From Erysipelotrichaceae bacterium (GTDB lineage: Bacteria; Bacillota_I; Bacilli_A; Erysipelotrichales; Erysipelotrichaceae), in contig JAFRQF010000034.1 in assembly GCA_017428765.1 (NCBI GenBank), forward strand, positions 17,913 to 81,912: a DNA stretch of 64,000 nt, given 5' to 3'. A program made the translations under genes and the position numbers. Below are positions 16,956 to 25,097 of the stretch, one piece after another (position 1 is the stretch's first letter; each line of letters opens with the position of its first letter). The notes beneath the pieces were generated by a model, which was not told the DNA's origin, did not search any database, and was given only the letters and a program-made list of their open reading frames with translations.

Positions 16956-17701
16956 TCGAACAGATTGTCGGAATCTTCTTCCTTGTTGTATTCCGGTAAG
17001 TCGGGCAGCTCATTGAGCGTATACAGCTTGAAAGAATCCATGAATTCTTCGGTAACTTCGTATAAGATCGGTCTGCCGACAGCTTCCGAACGGCCGGCTT
17101 CCCTGATCAGATTGCGGGCCTGCAGCTTACGTAACATGACATCAGCGGATACGCCCCTGAGTTCCTCGATCTCGACCCTGGTGATCGGCTGCTTGTAAGC
17201 GATGATCGCCAGTGTTTCAAGAGCGGCTTGCGAGAGGGTGTTCTGCTTGGAAGCGCCGAACAGTTCCTGGGCATAAGGATAGACCGCTTTCTTGGAGATG
17301 AACTTATAGACCGAACCGTAACAGACCAGTTCGATGCCGAACAGTTCGCTGGCATATTTCTCCTGGATGTTTTCCAGGATGATCCTGGTATCTTCCAGAG
17401 ACTTGCCGATGGCGAGCGCCAGCTGTTCAAGTCTGGCTCCGTCTTCCCCGACGATATACAGAAGTCCTTCTACGATCGCTTCCGGATTATCCGGCTGTTT
17501 CACATTTTCCGCATGGGAAAAGATGTCTTCTTCCGGTTCCTGAACTTCTTCCGCATCTTCTTTCGAAGCCTCAGGATCCGTTTCTTCCGAATTTTCTTCC
17601 GCTGTCTGATCTTCGATCACATTTTCTTCAGAAACATCAGAAGATACTTCTTCTTCCGTCTCTTCTTTCGGATCTATCTCATAATTTTTTTCTTCATTCA
17701 T
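16952..17701 (-). CDS. scpB: Segregation and condensation protein B with long acidic N-terminal tail
   Basis: Residues 75-249 are a normal ScpB: EAIVEGLLYIVGEDGARLEQ, QAALETLAIIAYKQPITRVE and GVSADVMLRKLQARNLIREAG form the two winged helices. The first 70 residues are almost only Glu, Asp, Ser and Val with no predicted fold, making the protein longer than usual (about 190-200). AGAGGT seven bases upstream of 17701 fixes the start and the gene overlaps scpA by eight bases. ScpB dimers cap ScpA in the SMC complex that organises the chromosome. Confidence 0.94.
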   Translation of the reverse strand: MNEEKNYEIDPKEETEEEVSSDVSEENVIEDQTAEENSEETDPEASKEDAEEVQEPEEDIFSHAENVKQPDNPEAIVEGLLYIVGEDGARLEQLALAIGKSLEDTRIILENIQEKYASELFGIELVCYGSVYKFISKKAVYPYAQELFGASKQNTLSQAALETLAIIAYKQPITRVEIEELRGVSADVMLRKLQARNLIREAGRSEAVGRPILYEVTEEFMDSFKLYTLNELPDLPEYNKEEDSDNLFE

Positions 17702-18425
17702 TGTTGCTACCTCTGCTGAACCAGATGTTTTCACTTTCATCGACGCTGAACGTCAGATAGTGATCCTTTGCCATGTCAAGGATGGCGATAAAGGTGATGA
17801 CATACTCGTGGATATTGTCACAATCCTCAAGCAGCGTTTCAAAACTGAAGGTATCGGGCAGATCTTTCAGCCTTGCCTTGATCTGTAAGATCCTGTCTTC
17901 CGTGGAAAGTTCCTTCTGCGTGAACTTGATATCCAAAGGCCTGGAAAGCTGCAGTCTGCGTAAGACCTTGTTCATGGCCTTGAGCAGATCATAAGGATCG
18001 CCCTCGATCTTCTGATCGTTCTCATTGGAGAGCCTGACGACTTCCTCGAACGAGACCGGTTTTGACAGCTGGTCCTGTCTCTCCACGAAAGAATCATATA
18101 AGGTATGGGAGACTTCCTTGAACTTCTGATATTCCAGAAGTCTTCTGACCAGTTTGTCCTTAGGATCTTCGAGGTCTTCCTCCTGTTCGTCTTCCTTTTT
18201 CGGAAGCAGCTTCTTCGACTTGTATTCGATCAAAGTCGCCAGTTCGACCAGATACTCGCTTTCGATCTCCAGATGGAGCTCTTTCATCGCGTGAAGATAT
18301 TCGATGTACTGCTGTGTCAGTACTGACATGTCCAGATCAAAAATATCCAGCTGCTGTTCATGGATCAGATGCAGCATCAGATCTAAAGGACCTTCAAATT
18401 TCAGTGTTTCGACCTCAAAACCCAT
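17694..18425 (-). CDS. scpA: Segregation and condensation protein A
   Basis: The 243-residue kleisin begins MGFEVETLKFEGPLDLMLHL, has ATLIEYKSKKLLPKKEDEQ and a C-terminal winged helix ending near FSVDESENIWFS. It bridges the SMC heads together with ScpB. The start at 18425 is preferred to the ATG at 18434 because a TATAAT (18433-18438, minus strand) overlaps the latter and ends seven bases before the former; GAGGTGT lies directly against the start codon, too close to act as a normal ribosome site. Confidence 0.93.
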   Translation of the reverse strand: MGFEVETLKFEGPLDLMLHLIHEQQLDIFDLDMSVLTQQYIEYLHAMKELHLEIESEYLVELATLIEYKSKKLLPKKEDEQEEDLEDPKDKLVRRLLEYQKFKEVSHTLYDSFVERQDQLSKPVSFEEVVRLSNENDQKIEGDPYDLLKAMNKVLRRLQLSRPLDIKFTQKELSTEDRILQIKARLKDLPDTFSFETLLEDCDNIHEYVITFIAILDMAKDHYLTFSVDESENIWFSRGSNNE

Positions 18426-18475
18426 ACACCTCATTATAGCATCAAAATATGCTATTATTGACTTGAGGTTGGATT

Positions 18476-18622
18476 ATGGAAACGGACAGATCACGCGGTC
18501 ATCCGGCTGCCGATCTGAAAAACAGTGCCTTGAAGCATCCAAAGGAAAAAGGCCATGATCCGTTTCGTATCAAGAGGCTTCCTTCTCTGACAGAGAAAGA
18601 CATAAAGGACATATCGCCATGA
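18476..18622 (+). CDS. Small basic 48-residue protein, unknown
   Basis: METDRSRGHPAADLKNSALK begins a 48-codon frame that ends at TGA 18620-18622. A GAGGT site (18465-18469) lies six bases before the ATG, and a TATTAT box lies further upstream. The peptide is hydrophilic with a basic, proline-containing C-terminal half and no membrane segment. It is followed by a clear terminator and then the SIS gene, so it is either a small protein or a leader peptide. I know no family. Confidence 0.5.
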   Translation: METDRSRGHPAADLKNSALKHPKEKGHDPFRIKRLPSLTEKDIKDISP

Positions 18623-18642
18623 TCCTGTGGATCTTAGAGCAG

Positions 18643-18669
18643 ATGAGATCCCTGAGGATCTCATTTTTT
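18643..18669 (+). terminator. Terminator or attenuator between the 48-residue frame and the SIS gene
   Basis: ATGAGATCC (18643-18651) pairs with GGATCTCAT (18656-18664) around CTGA, followed by six T. It ends only two bases before the ribosome site of the SIS gene, so read-through control is possible. Confidence 0.75.
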
Positions 18670-18684
18670 CAAGGAGGACATACA

Positions 18685-19800
18685 ATGGAAAAAACGATGC
18701 TCGACTATATCAAAGAGACTCCGGATGTATTGAACGGCATCATCGATCATTCTTACGAGTACACGAAAGATCTCGTCACTTTTTATCACGATAAGCATTG
18801 CGAAGGGATCATACTGATCGCATCAGGTTCTTCCTATAACGGCTGCCTGATGGCAAAGCCGTTCTTAAAGCACATCCTGGGCATCGAAGTATCTCTTTAT
18901 ACCCCTTTCTCTTTCCTTCATCATGAACTGCCGTTTGTAAAAAACGAGCTCCTCTTAGGTGTCTCGCAATCCGGCTGTTCGACGAATACGCTGGAAGCTC
19001 TCAAAGCCTTGAAAGAAAAAGGCCTTCCGTGTGCCTGCCTGACCGGCAGAGATGACTGCGATGCCAGAGACATCGCCGATCTTACCGTCAACTGGCGGGT
19101 CGGTGAGGAAAAAGTCGGCTTCGTCACCAAAGGCGTAAGCTCCCTTGCCTGTTTCCTGATGTGCTTCGCCCTCGAACTCGGAAAGACCCTTGGCAAAGTG
19201 AGCGATGAGAAATACGCTCATGGCAAGAAGCAGCTGAAAAAGACCCAGCAGATACAGCCGGAAATGCTTGAAAAGACGATCGAAGTCTTCGAAGAAAACA
19301 AAGAACTCTTCAAAGGACCGAAACGCGTGATCCTCTTATCTTCCGGACCGGGCTATGGCACAGCTTGCGAAGGAGCACTTAAGATCGCGGAAACTTCCTG
19401 CATCGATGCCTTTGCCTATGAAGCGGAAGAATTCCTGCACGGACCGATCTATCCAAGCAGCGAAGACGATCTCTTCCTTGTCATCGACAACAGCGATGCT
19501 TCCTCATCCGCCAGGATCGTCGATATCGCCCTCGCCTTGCAGGATATCTCTGAAAGAGTCTTCCTATTAAGCAACGACGAACGTTTCCCGCAGGAAAGAA
19601 GATTCTCCCTGTCAGATACGACCTGTCAGCATACATCCGTCTTATATAAGCTGACCTGCTTGCAGGCACTGTCCTATTTCATGACGATGCAAAGCAATCG
19701 CTTTGAACCCAAGGAGTGCGTCAAGCGTTTCAAACGGGCCAATAAGGTCGCCAGCAAGTCCCGCGAAGGGCTCTACCTGGATCTTCAGAAGATCAAATGA
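18685..19800 (+). CDS. Double SIS-domain sugar-phosphate isomerase/deglycase-like protein
   Basis: The 371-residue protein has two SIS domains: LIASGSSYNGCLMAKPFL and GVSQSGCSTNTLEALK in the first, LLSSGPGYGTACEGALKIAE with EAEEFLHGPIYPSS in the second. This is the isomerase part of GlmS without the glutaminase domain, as in FrlB-like deglycases and AgaS-type enzymes. The EEFLHGP block supplies the catalytic Glu of these enzymes. AAGGAGG seven bases upstream marks the start. The phosphosugar substrate is not evident from the neighbours. Confidence 0.85.
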   Translation: MEKTMLDYIKETPDVLNGIIDHSYEYTKDLVTFYHDKHCEGIILIASGSSYNGCLMAKPFLKHILGIEVSLYTPFSFLHHELPFVKNELLLGVSQSGCSTNTLEALKALKEKGLPCACLTGRDDCDARDIADLTVNWRVGEEKVGFVTKGVSSLACFLMCFALELGKTLGKVSDEKYAHGKKQLKKTQQIQPEMLEKTIEVFEENKELFKGPKRVILLSSGPGYGTACEGALKIAETSCIDAFAYEAEEFLHGPIYPSSEDDLFLVIDNSDASSSARIVDIALALQDISERVFLLSNDERFPQERRFSLSDTTCQHTSVLYKLTCLQALSYFMTMQSNRFEPKECVKRFKRANKVASKSREGLYLDLQKIK

Positions 19801-19819
19801 GCGAAATGCTCATTTTTTC
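19797..19819 (+). terminator. Terminator of the SIS gene
   Basis: ATGAGC/GCTCAT arms around GAAAT, followed by six T; the stop codon is within the first arm. Confidence 0.8.
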
Positions 19820-19860
19820 TTTCTTCCGGTCGGGTTGAAAAAAATCTGCAGCCGTAAGTA

Positions 19861-19889
19861 TTGCACAAAGCGTTTTTTTATGTTATTAT
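19861..19889 (+). promoter_or_regulatory. Promoter of the four-tRNA operon
   Basis: TTGCAC (19861-19866) and TATTAT (19884-19889) are spaced by exactly 17 bases, and the first tRNA starts 43 bases after the -10 box. Confidence 0.8.
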
Positions 19890-19932
19890 TTCTAAGCGTT
19901 CACAAGTTGGGTGGGCGTAGTTATTAGCCTGT

Positions 19933-20017
19933 GGAGAGGTAGCGAAGTGGCTAAACGCGGCTGACTGTAAATCAGCTCTCTACGAGTTCGACAGTTCGAA
20001 TCTGCCCCTCTCCACCA
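19933..20017 (+). tRNA. tRNA-Tyr (GTA anticodon)
   Basis: Acceptor arms GGAGAGG/CCTCTCC, anticodon stem CTGA-CTGTAAA-TCAG with anticodon GTA, and a long variable arm (class II) all fit. CCA is encoded. Confidence 0.95.
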
Positions 20018-20020
20018 CTT

Positions 20021-20096
20021 TGGGATGTAGCCAAGTGGTAAGGCAACAGACTTTGACTCTGTCATCTCGCTGGTTCGATCCCAGCCATCCCAGCCA
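20021..20096 (+). tRNA. tRNA-Gln (TTG anticodon)
   Basis: Acceptor arms TGGGATG/CATCCCA pair; the anticodon loop CTTTGAC gives TTG. CCA is encoded. Only three bases separate it from tRNA-Tyr. Confidence 0.95.
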
Positions 20097-20103
20097 AAAT
20101 CAT

Positions 20104-20179
20104 GACTCGGTAGCTCAGGCGGTAGAGCATCTGACTTTTAATCAGAGGGTCCCGGGTTCGATTCCCGGTCGAGTCACCA
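20104..20179 (+). tRNA. tRNA-Lys (TTT anticodon)
   Basis: Acceptor arms GACTCGG/TCGAGTC (one G-T pair), anticodon stem CTGA with loop CTTTTAA gives TTT. CCA is encoded. Confidence 0.95.
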
Positions 20180-20185
20180 CTGAAT

Positions 20186-20259
20186 GCAGGTGTAGTTCAA
20201 TGGTAGAACTTCAGCCCTCCAAGCTGAATACGTGGGTTCGATTCCCATCACCTGCTCCA
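20186..20259 (+). tRNA. tRNA-Gly (TCC anticodon) with C at position 33
   Basis: Acceptor arms GCAGGTG/CACCTGC and T arm GTGGG-TTCGATT-CCCAT are regular and CCA is encoded. The anticodon stem TCAGC/GCTGA encloses CCTCCAA, so anticodon TCC is preceded by C at 20217 where the almost universal T33 is expected. Confidence 0.93.
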
Positions 20260-20275
20260 TCGCAAACATAGATCC

Positions 20276-20298
20276 CCGCTGTTGAAGCGGTTTTTTTT
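20276..20298 (+). terminator. Terminator of the tRNA operon
   Basis: CCGCT (20276-20280) and AGCGG (20286-20290) flank GTTGA and are followed by eight T. Confidence 0.85.
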
Positions 20299-20303
20299 AT
20301 TGT

Positions 20304-20582
20304 TCAGCTGTCAAAGACGGTCATCGAATCGATCTCATCTTCAAATCTTTCTTTCCAGTCTTCATAAACTTTTGATCCTTCAAATACAGGCAAAGATGCT
20401 TTCTTCATACGGATGCGGATCATCATGTCATATCTGTCTTTGAGGCGATACGAAGAAAGAAAGACATCGACCTTCTTGATCCCTTCGATACGCAAAGCCT
20501 CCTGCAATACCGCAGTCATCTCTTCCCGCATCTGCTTTGCCTTTGTGCCGTCTTTCAGCCTGATGATCATATAATGTTCCAT
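20304..20582 (-). CDS. Small protein, possibly a Dabb-type ferredoxin-fold protein
   Basis: The 92-residue protein reads IIRLKDGTKAKQMREEMTAV, then VDVFLSSYRLKDRYDMMIRI and VYEDWKERFEDEIDSM. The pattern strand-helix-strand with a RYDMMIRI core resembles stress-responsive A/B barrel (Dabb) proteins, but the match is by eye and weak. AGGGG six bases before the ATG supports the start. It stands alone between the tRNA operon and the divergent GH25 gene. Confidence 0.6.
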   Translation of the reverse strand: MEHYMIIRLKDGTKAKQMREEMTAVLQEALRIEGIKKVDVFLSSYRLKDRYDMMIRIRMKKASLPVFEGSKVYEDWKERFEDEIDSMTVFDS

Positions 20583-20638
20583 ATTTCTGCCCCTATTTGA
20601 ACCTAAACTTCCCGTTTCCTATACTATAATAATCTCAT

Positions 20639-21469
20639 ATGAAGAAAAACAAGATCCGCAGGCTTGAGATGCTCGTCGCTGCCCTGTTTATCGTTTTTGC
20701 CCTGCTGATAATGATCGGAAGACTGTTTCGAAAGGAAGAACCGATCGAAGAAAACACGGAAGAAGTGAGCGAACCGACGATCGATTATTCCAAGATCGAC
20801 GTCATCTCCGGCAAGTACTATTACGAAGATGAAAACTTCTCCAGCAGTTTTGGCATCGATGTCTCGGAATTTCAGGATGAGATCGACTGGAAGAAAGTAA
20901 AGGAAGACGGTGTGGAATTCGTCTATCTGCGCATCGGCAGACGCGGTGCCACGACCGGTCTGATCTATGAAGACAGCAAGTTCGCCGTCAATTATGAAGA
21001 CGCGAAAGAAAACGGACTGAAACTGGGTGTCTATTTCTTCTCGCAGGCAAAAGACGAAAAGGAAGCTCTGGAAGAAGCCGCCTGGGTCAGGGAACACCTC
21101 AAAGGAAAGGAAGTGGATCTGCCGGTCGTCTACGATTGCGAAGAAGTCATACTGGAAGATGAACCGAGCCGTCTGGAAGGCGTGGAGAAGGAACAGCTTA
21201 CCGCCAACACCATCGCCTTTCTGGAAGATATGAAAAAAAGCGGGTATGACGTCATGGTCTATACCTACTTATACTGGGCGGATACCTTTTATGATATGGA
21301 ACAGATCGCAAGATACCCGATCTGGTTTGCGCAATACGATACGGAAGCTCCGAAACTGGAATGGCCGGTAAGCATCTGGCAATACTCCAATCAGGGAACG
21401 ATCAACGGGATCAAGGAACCTACCGATCTCAACATCATGTTCATACGAAAGAATGATCGATCTGAATGA
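20639..21469 (+). CDS. Membrane-anchored GH25 (lysozyme) family protein
   Basis: A 276-residue protein with one uncleaved-looking membrane segment (residues 10-26), a short acidic linker and a GH25 domain from about residue 68: FGIDVSEFQDEIDW, FVYLRIGRR, LGVYFFSQA, PVVYDCEE (catalytic acidic pair) and PIWFAQYDTE ending in SIWQYSNQG. GH25 enzymes cut the beta-1,4 bond after N-acetylmuramic acid. A TTGAAC-N17-TATACT promoter (20597-20625) would leave a leader of only a few bases and no ribosome site is visible. It ends 29 bases inside the convergent transporter gene. Confidence 0.9.
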   Translation: MKKNKIRRLEMLVAALFIVFALLIMIGRLFRKEEPIEENTEEVSEPTIDYSKIDVISGKYYYEDENFSSSFGIDVSEFQDEIDWKKVKEDGVEFVYLRIGRRGATTGLIYEDSKFAVNYEDAKENGLKLGVYFFSQAKDEKEALEEAAWVREHLKGKEVDLPVVYDCEEVILEDEPSRLEGVEKEQLTANTIAFLEDMKKSGYDVMVYTYLYWADTFYDMEQIARYPIWFAQYDTEAPKLEWPVSIWQYSNQGTINGIKEPTDLNIMFIRKNDRSE

Positions 21470-22607
21470 CACAGCGATAGGAACTGTCGATCTCCGATAC
21501 TTTATCGGAGATCTCTTTTTTTAAGAGCTCATGGCTGATCCTGTCATCGGAAGGAAGCAGGACATCGAAGACCAGGTTGCAGTGGCTGGGTCCTTTGACG
21601 ACACGGAAATCATGGATATTGTAGTCCTTGTTTATCGATGTGACGATCTGTTTTACGATCTTCTTCAAAGAAGCGGTCTCTTCATCCTTCGTATCGACCG
21701 GATCCATGTGGATTGTCGTCAGGATCTTGTATCGGTTCAATATCTCAAGTTCGATGTTGTCGATCAGATCATGTGTCTCCATGATCGGTTTTGAGGCATC
21801 GACCTCGGCATGTAAGGACATGAAACGGTGGCTTGGTCCGTAGTCGTGCAGGATCAGATCATGGATCCCCAGGATCCCCTCATGCGCGCAGATATCCTTT
21901 TCGATCGCGGTGATCTCTTCTTTGTCTGGTGCCTTGCCTAAGATCGTATCGAGAACATTGCGGAAGATCTCGATGCCGGCCTTTACGACAAGAAGTGATA
22001 CGACAAGGCCGACATAGGCATCGATATTGACATCCGTGAGACGGTAGATGATCAAAGAAAAGACGGTCGAAAGCGTCATGAAAGAATCGTTGAAGGAATC
22101 GGCAGCCGCCGCTTTCAGAGTTTCCGAAGAGATCCTTTCTCCCGCCTTCCTGTTGATATACGCCATAAACAGTTTCAGACCCACCGAACACAATAAGACG
22201 AAGATGCCGATATAGGAGAAGCTGATCGCCTGCGGCTTGAGGATCTTTTCAACGGATTCTCTGACGGAACTGAAACCGGCCAGCAGGATCAGGAAAGAGA
22301 CGATCATGCCGGAAACATATTCCATTCGGCCGTGACCGTACGGATGGTCGGAATCCGGATGTTTTCCGGACAGCGCAAAGCCGAAATAGGAAGCCAGGTT
22401 GGAACCGACATCCGAAAGGTTGTTCAAGGCATCGGCACGGATGGAGACCGAGTTGCTTAAAAAGGAGACGATGAGCTTGAAGATCACCATCAGGATATTG
22501 CAGAAGATGGAGAACACGGAAAAGAAAGTACCGTATCTTTCCCGCACTTTTTCATCTTCGATGTTTTCATGGTCTTTGATGAAGGCCTTGCAAAGCAGTT
22601 CAAACAT
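21441..22607 (-). CDS. Cation diffusion facilitator (CDF) family efflux protein
   Basis: The 388-residue transporter has about six membrane segments, the first metal site in ADALNNLSD, the DHPYGHGRMEY loop, a second site in AAADSFNDS and a C-terminal cytoplasmic domain. The NLSD/FNDS sites (Asn-Asp) point to zinc, manganese or iron. It has a longer C-terminal tail (about residues 290-388) than usual, with a second ferredoxin-like repeat. The ATG at 22607 follows a TATAAT by seven bases. It is divergent from the methyltransferase gene with only 38 bases between start codons. Confidence 0.9.
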   Translation of the reverse strand: MFELLCKAFIKDHENIEDEKVRERYGTFFSVFSIFCNILMVIFKLIVSFLSNSVSIRADALNNLSDVGSNLASYFGFALSGKHPDSDHPYGHGRMEYVSGMIVSFLILLAGFSSVRESVEKILKPQAISFSYIGIFVLLCSVGLKLFMAYINRKAGERISSETLKAAAADSFNDSFMTLSTVFSLIIYRLTDVNIDAYVGLVVSLLVVKAGIEIFRNVLDTILGKAPDKEEITAIEKDICAHEGILGIHDLILHDYGPSHRFMSLHAEVDASKPIMETHDLIDNIELEILNRYKILTTIHMDPVDTKDEETASLKKIVKQIVTSINKDYNIHDFRVVKGPSHCNLVFDVLLPSDDRISHELLKKEISDKVSEIDSSYRCVIQIDHSFV

Positions 22608-22645
22608 TATCTCTATTATAATTCCAAAGATCATATAATGGATAC

Positions 22646-23413
22646 ATGGACGAATTAAAAACAAAGCTGACCGCCTTCTACAACAAGTTCAACGAAGACA
22701 AACGCCTGGAGACGAGACATGGCCGGGTGGAATTTCTGACTTCGATGAAATACATTCATGAATACCTGAGACCCGGTGATAAGATCGTCGATATCGGTGC
22801 CGGACCCGGCAAGTATTCCCTGGCATTGAAGAAAGAAGGCTATGATGTCACGGCCGTCGAGCTCACCAGACCCAACATCGGCAAACTGCGTTCCAAAGAT
22901 AAGGAATTGAAGATCGTAGAAGCCAATGCGGTCGATCTTTCGATGTTTGAAGATGACACCTTCGATGTTGCCATCCTTTTCGGCCCGATGTATCACATCT
23001 ATGATCCCGCCGACCGTATCCGGGCACTCAAAGAAGCCAAGCGCATCTGCAAAAGAGAGATCTTCGTCACCTATATTATGAACGAATATGCGATCATCGA
23101 ATATGCCTTCAAAGACAACAATTATCTGTCCGTCAAAGACAGGATCGATGAAGATTTCAAGATCAAAGATCCCGATGCCCTATTCGTCCATTCCCGCATC
23201 GAAGAGATCGATGAACTCAACAAAGTCTGCGGTCTGAAGCTGATCCGCCGTTTTGCCTCGGATGGTCCGACCGATTACATGCGAAGTTACATCAATGCAA
23301 TGGATGATGAGACATTCCAAGCGTATCTTGCTTTTCATCAGAAGACCTGCGAAAGAAAAGAACTGCTCGGGGCAAGTTCTCACATCGTAGATATCCTCAT
23401 AAAAGAAGACTGA
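22646..23413 (+). CDS. SAM-dependent methyltransferase
   Basis: The 255-residue class I methyltransferase has motif I IVDIGAGPGKYSLAL, motif post I VTAVELTRPNI, the acidic VEANAVDLSMF and motif IV FDVAILFGPMYHI. The substrate cannot be told. A TATAAT at 22634-22639 ends six bases before the ATG and no ribosome site exists in the gap, so the mRNA is probably leaderless. Confidence 0.88.
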   Translation: MDELKTKLTAFYNKFNEDKRLETRHGRVEFLTSMKYIHEYLRPGDKIVDIGAGPGKYSLALKKEGYDVTAVELTRPNIGKLRSKDKELKIVEANAVDLSMFEDDTFDVAILFGPMYHIYDPADRIRALKEAKRICKREIFVTYIMNEYAIIEYAFKDNNYLSVKDRIDEDFKIKDPDALFVHSRIEEIDELNKVCGLKLIRRFASDGPTDYMRSYINAMDDETFQAYLAFHQKTCERKELLGASSHIVDILIKED

Positions 23414-23438
23414 CACGGTTACAAAAACCGTGTTTTTG
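23413..23438 (+). terminator. Terminator of the methyltransferase gene
   Basis: ACACGGTT (23413-23420) and AACCGTGT (23426-23433) with an ACAAA loop, then TTTTG. A second hairpin ending in TTTTTT (TTTTCTGA/TCAGAAAA, about 23454-23482) follows. Confidence 0.8.
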
Positions 23439-23492
23439 TTTGATTATTTTCATTTTCTGATCAAAAACTTTCAGAAAATTTTTTCTTATGCA

Positions 23493-23567
23493 TATAATTG
23501 AGTATCAGACATCCGTTTTCGGACCTCATCTTGTAAGCTCAGATCATCAAAAAACGTTTTCGAAAGG
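23493..23567 (+). promoter_or_regulatory. Leader of the FGGY kinase gene with -10 box and cre-like site
   Basis: TATAAT (23493-23498) is followed by about 75 bases of leader containing TCCGTTTTCGGA and AAAACGTTTTCG. The second element matches the CcpA cre consensus with two mismatches and lies in the transcribed leader, so carbon control is possible but not shown. Confidence 0.35.
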
Positions 23568-23574
23568 GGGCAGC

Positions 23575-25095
23575 ATGGAAAACTATCTTTTAGGTTTAAA
23601 TAATGGCAAAAATGAAGTGCGCTGCGCTCTTTTCACTACGGAAGGAAGGATGATGGCTTCTGCGATCCGTACCCTTTCCAAGCAGCAGAATGATGAAAAG
23701 ACCGCACAAAGGGATTGCGAGGAAGTATGGCTTGCCAACATCGAAGTCCTGAAAGAAGTCCTTCTTTCTTCCAAGGCCGATCCCGAAAAGATACTCTGCA
23801 TCGGCATCACCGCCTGCGGCAGCGGGATGGTTTTGGTCGATGAACAGATGAAACCCGTATATCCGATGATCCTGCCATCCGATCAAAGAGCGAAAGACCT
23901 CTGCCTTGAACTTCGGAAAGATATGACGGAGCGAAAGCTCTACCCTCTGACGAGGTCTGAACTTCGCCCATCCCAGCCTTCGATGCTGCTGAAGTGGTTT
24001 TCCATCCATGATCCGAAAATCATAGATAAGACCAGATGGGTCCTTTCGATCAAAGACTACATCCGCTACAGACTGACGAACGAAGTCTATGGCGAACTGA
24101 CGGAAGCTTCCGCCAGCGGTCTGCTCAATCTGTCAAGCGGCAGATACGATCCCTACATCTTCGATACGCTGAAGATCAGCTCCTGTTATGAGCGAATGCC
24201 CGAGGTCCTTGACAGTATCTCGATCGCCGGACACATCAGTGAGAAGACCGCCTTGCTTACCGGTCTGAAACAGGGGACGCCGGTCACTGCCGGGTATTTC
24301 GATGTCGATGCCGAAGCTCTGGCAAGCGGTGTTCTGTCCGATGAGGAACTGTGCATGATCGCCGATACCTGGTCGATCAATGAATTCCTGGTCGGGTCAG
24401 TCTCGGACAATTATGACAGGATGACCAATTCTGCAACACTGAGCTATATCAAAGGTCTCTACCTCATGGAAAGTCCGGAAATGCCCGATATCAGTACGCT
24501 GGATCTGTGCATCCGCAAGATCGTTGCATCCTATGCGCCGGAGATCGATTGTGAAGATCTGAATAAAAAATGCGACACACTGGTCGCCCGTCGGGATCCT
24601 TTAAGATCTTCCGCCATCTTCATCCCCTATTCCCATACGGCAAAAGGAAACGATGAAGCACAAGGTGTCTTTCTCAATCTCAGCGAAGAAGATGACTATG
24701 TCTCTTTGCTGAGAGCACTTTATGAAGGGGTCGTCTTTTCGACCATCCATCATATACGGAATCTCAAGCGTCCTACCTACACCTATACGGCAGCAAAGCT
24801 TTCCGGAAGCGTCGCCGATTCCTCGATCTGGCTGCAGATCCTGGCCGATACTCTGGAACTTCCGATACAGACCATCAAAGGCAACTACATCGGCTCCAAA
24901 GGCGCGGCGATCGGTGCCGGCATCGCCTGCGGTGTCTTCAAAGATCTGAAAGAGGGCATCGATAGAATGGTACGCACCGGAAAGACCTACATACCGCGAA
25001 GCCGCTATGTACCGATCTATCGGAAAAAGTACGAGGCGTATGAATCGGCTTTGCTGAACCTGCTGACAGAAAAACAGGATCTGTTAGTGATATAA
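23575..25095 (+). CDS. FGGY family carbohydrate kinase, substrate unknown
   Basis: The 506-residue protein follows the FGGY order: N-terminal LLGLNNGKNEVRCALF, ITACGSGMV, PMILPSDQRAKDL, AGYFDVDAEALASGVL, LSGSVADSSIWLQILADTL and GSKGAAIGAGIACGVF. The first motif has Asn where DxGT usually supplies a catalytic-site Asp, while the DQR and FDVDAEA sites are kept. The overall form resembles xylulokinase-type enzymes. AAAGGGGG before the ATG marks the start; an in-frame upstream ATG at 23488 overlaps the -10 box and is rejected. No transporter or isomerase gene lies next to it. Confidence 0.85.
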   Translation: MENYLLGLNNGKNEVRCALFTTEGRMMASAIRTLSKQQNDEKTAQRDCEEVWLANIEVLKEVLLSSKADPEKILCIGITACGSGMVLVDEQMKPVYPMILPSDQRAKDLCLELRKDMTERKLYPLTRSELRPSQPSMLLKWFSIHDPKIIDKTRWVLSIKDYIRYRLTNEVYGELTEASASGLLNLSSGRYDPYIFDTLKISSCYERMPEVLDSISIAGHISEKTALLTGLKQGTPVTAGYFDVDAEALASGVLSDEELCMIADTWSINEFLVGSVSDNYDRMTNSATLSYIKGLYLMESPEMPDISTLDLCIRKIVASYAPEIDCEDLNKKCDTLVARRDPLRSSAIFIPYSHTAKGNDEAQGVFLNLSEEDDYVSLLRALYEGVVFSTIHHIRNLKRPTYTYTAAKLSGSVADSSIWLQILADTLELPIQTIKGNYIGSKGAAIGAGIACGVFKDLKEGIDRMVRTGKTYIPRSRYVPIYRKKYEAYESALLNLLTEKQDLLVI

Positions 25096-25097
25096 AA

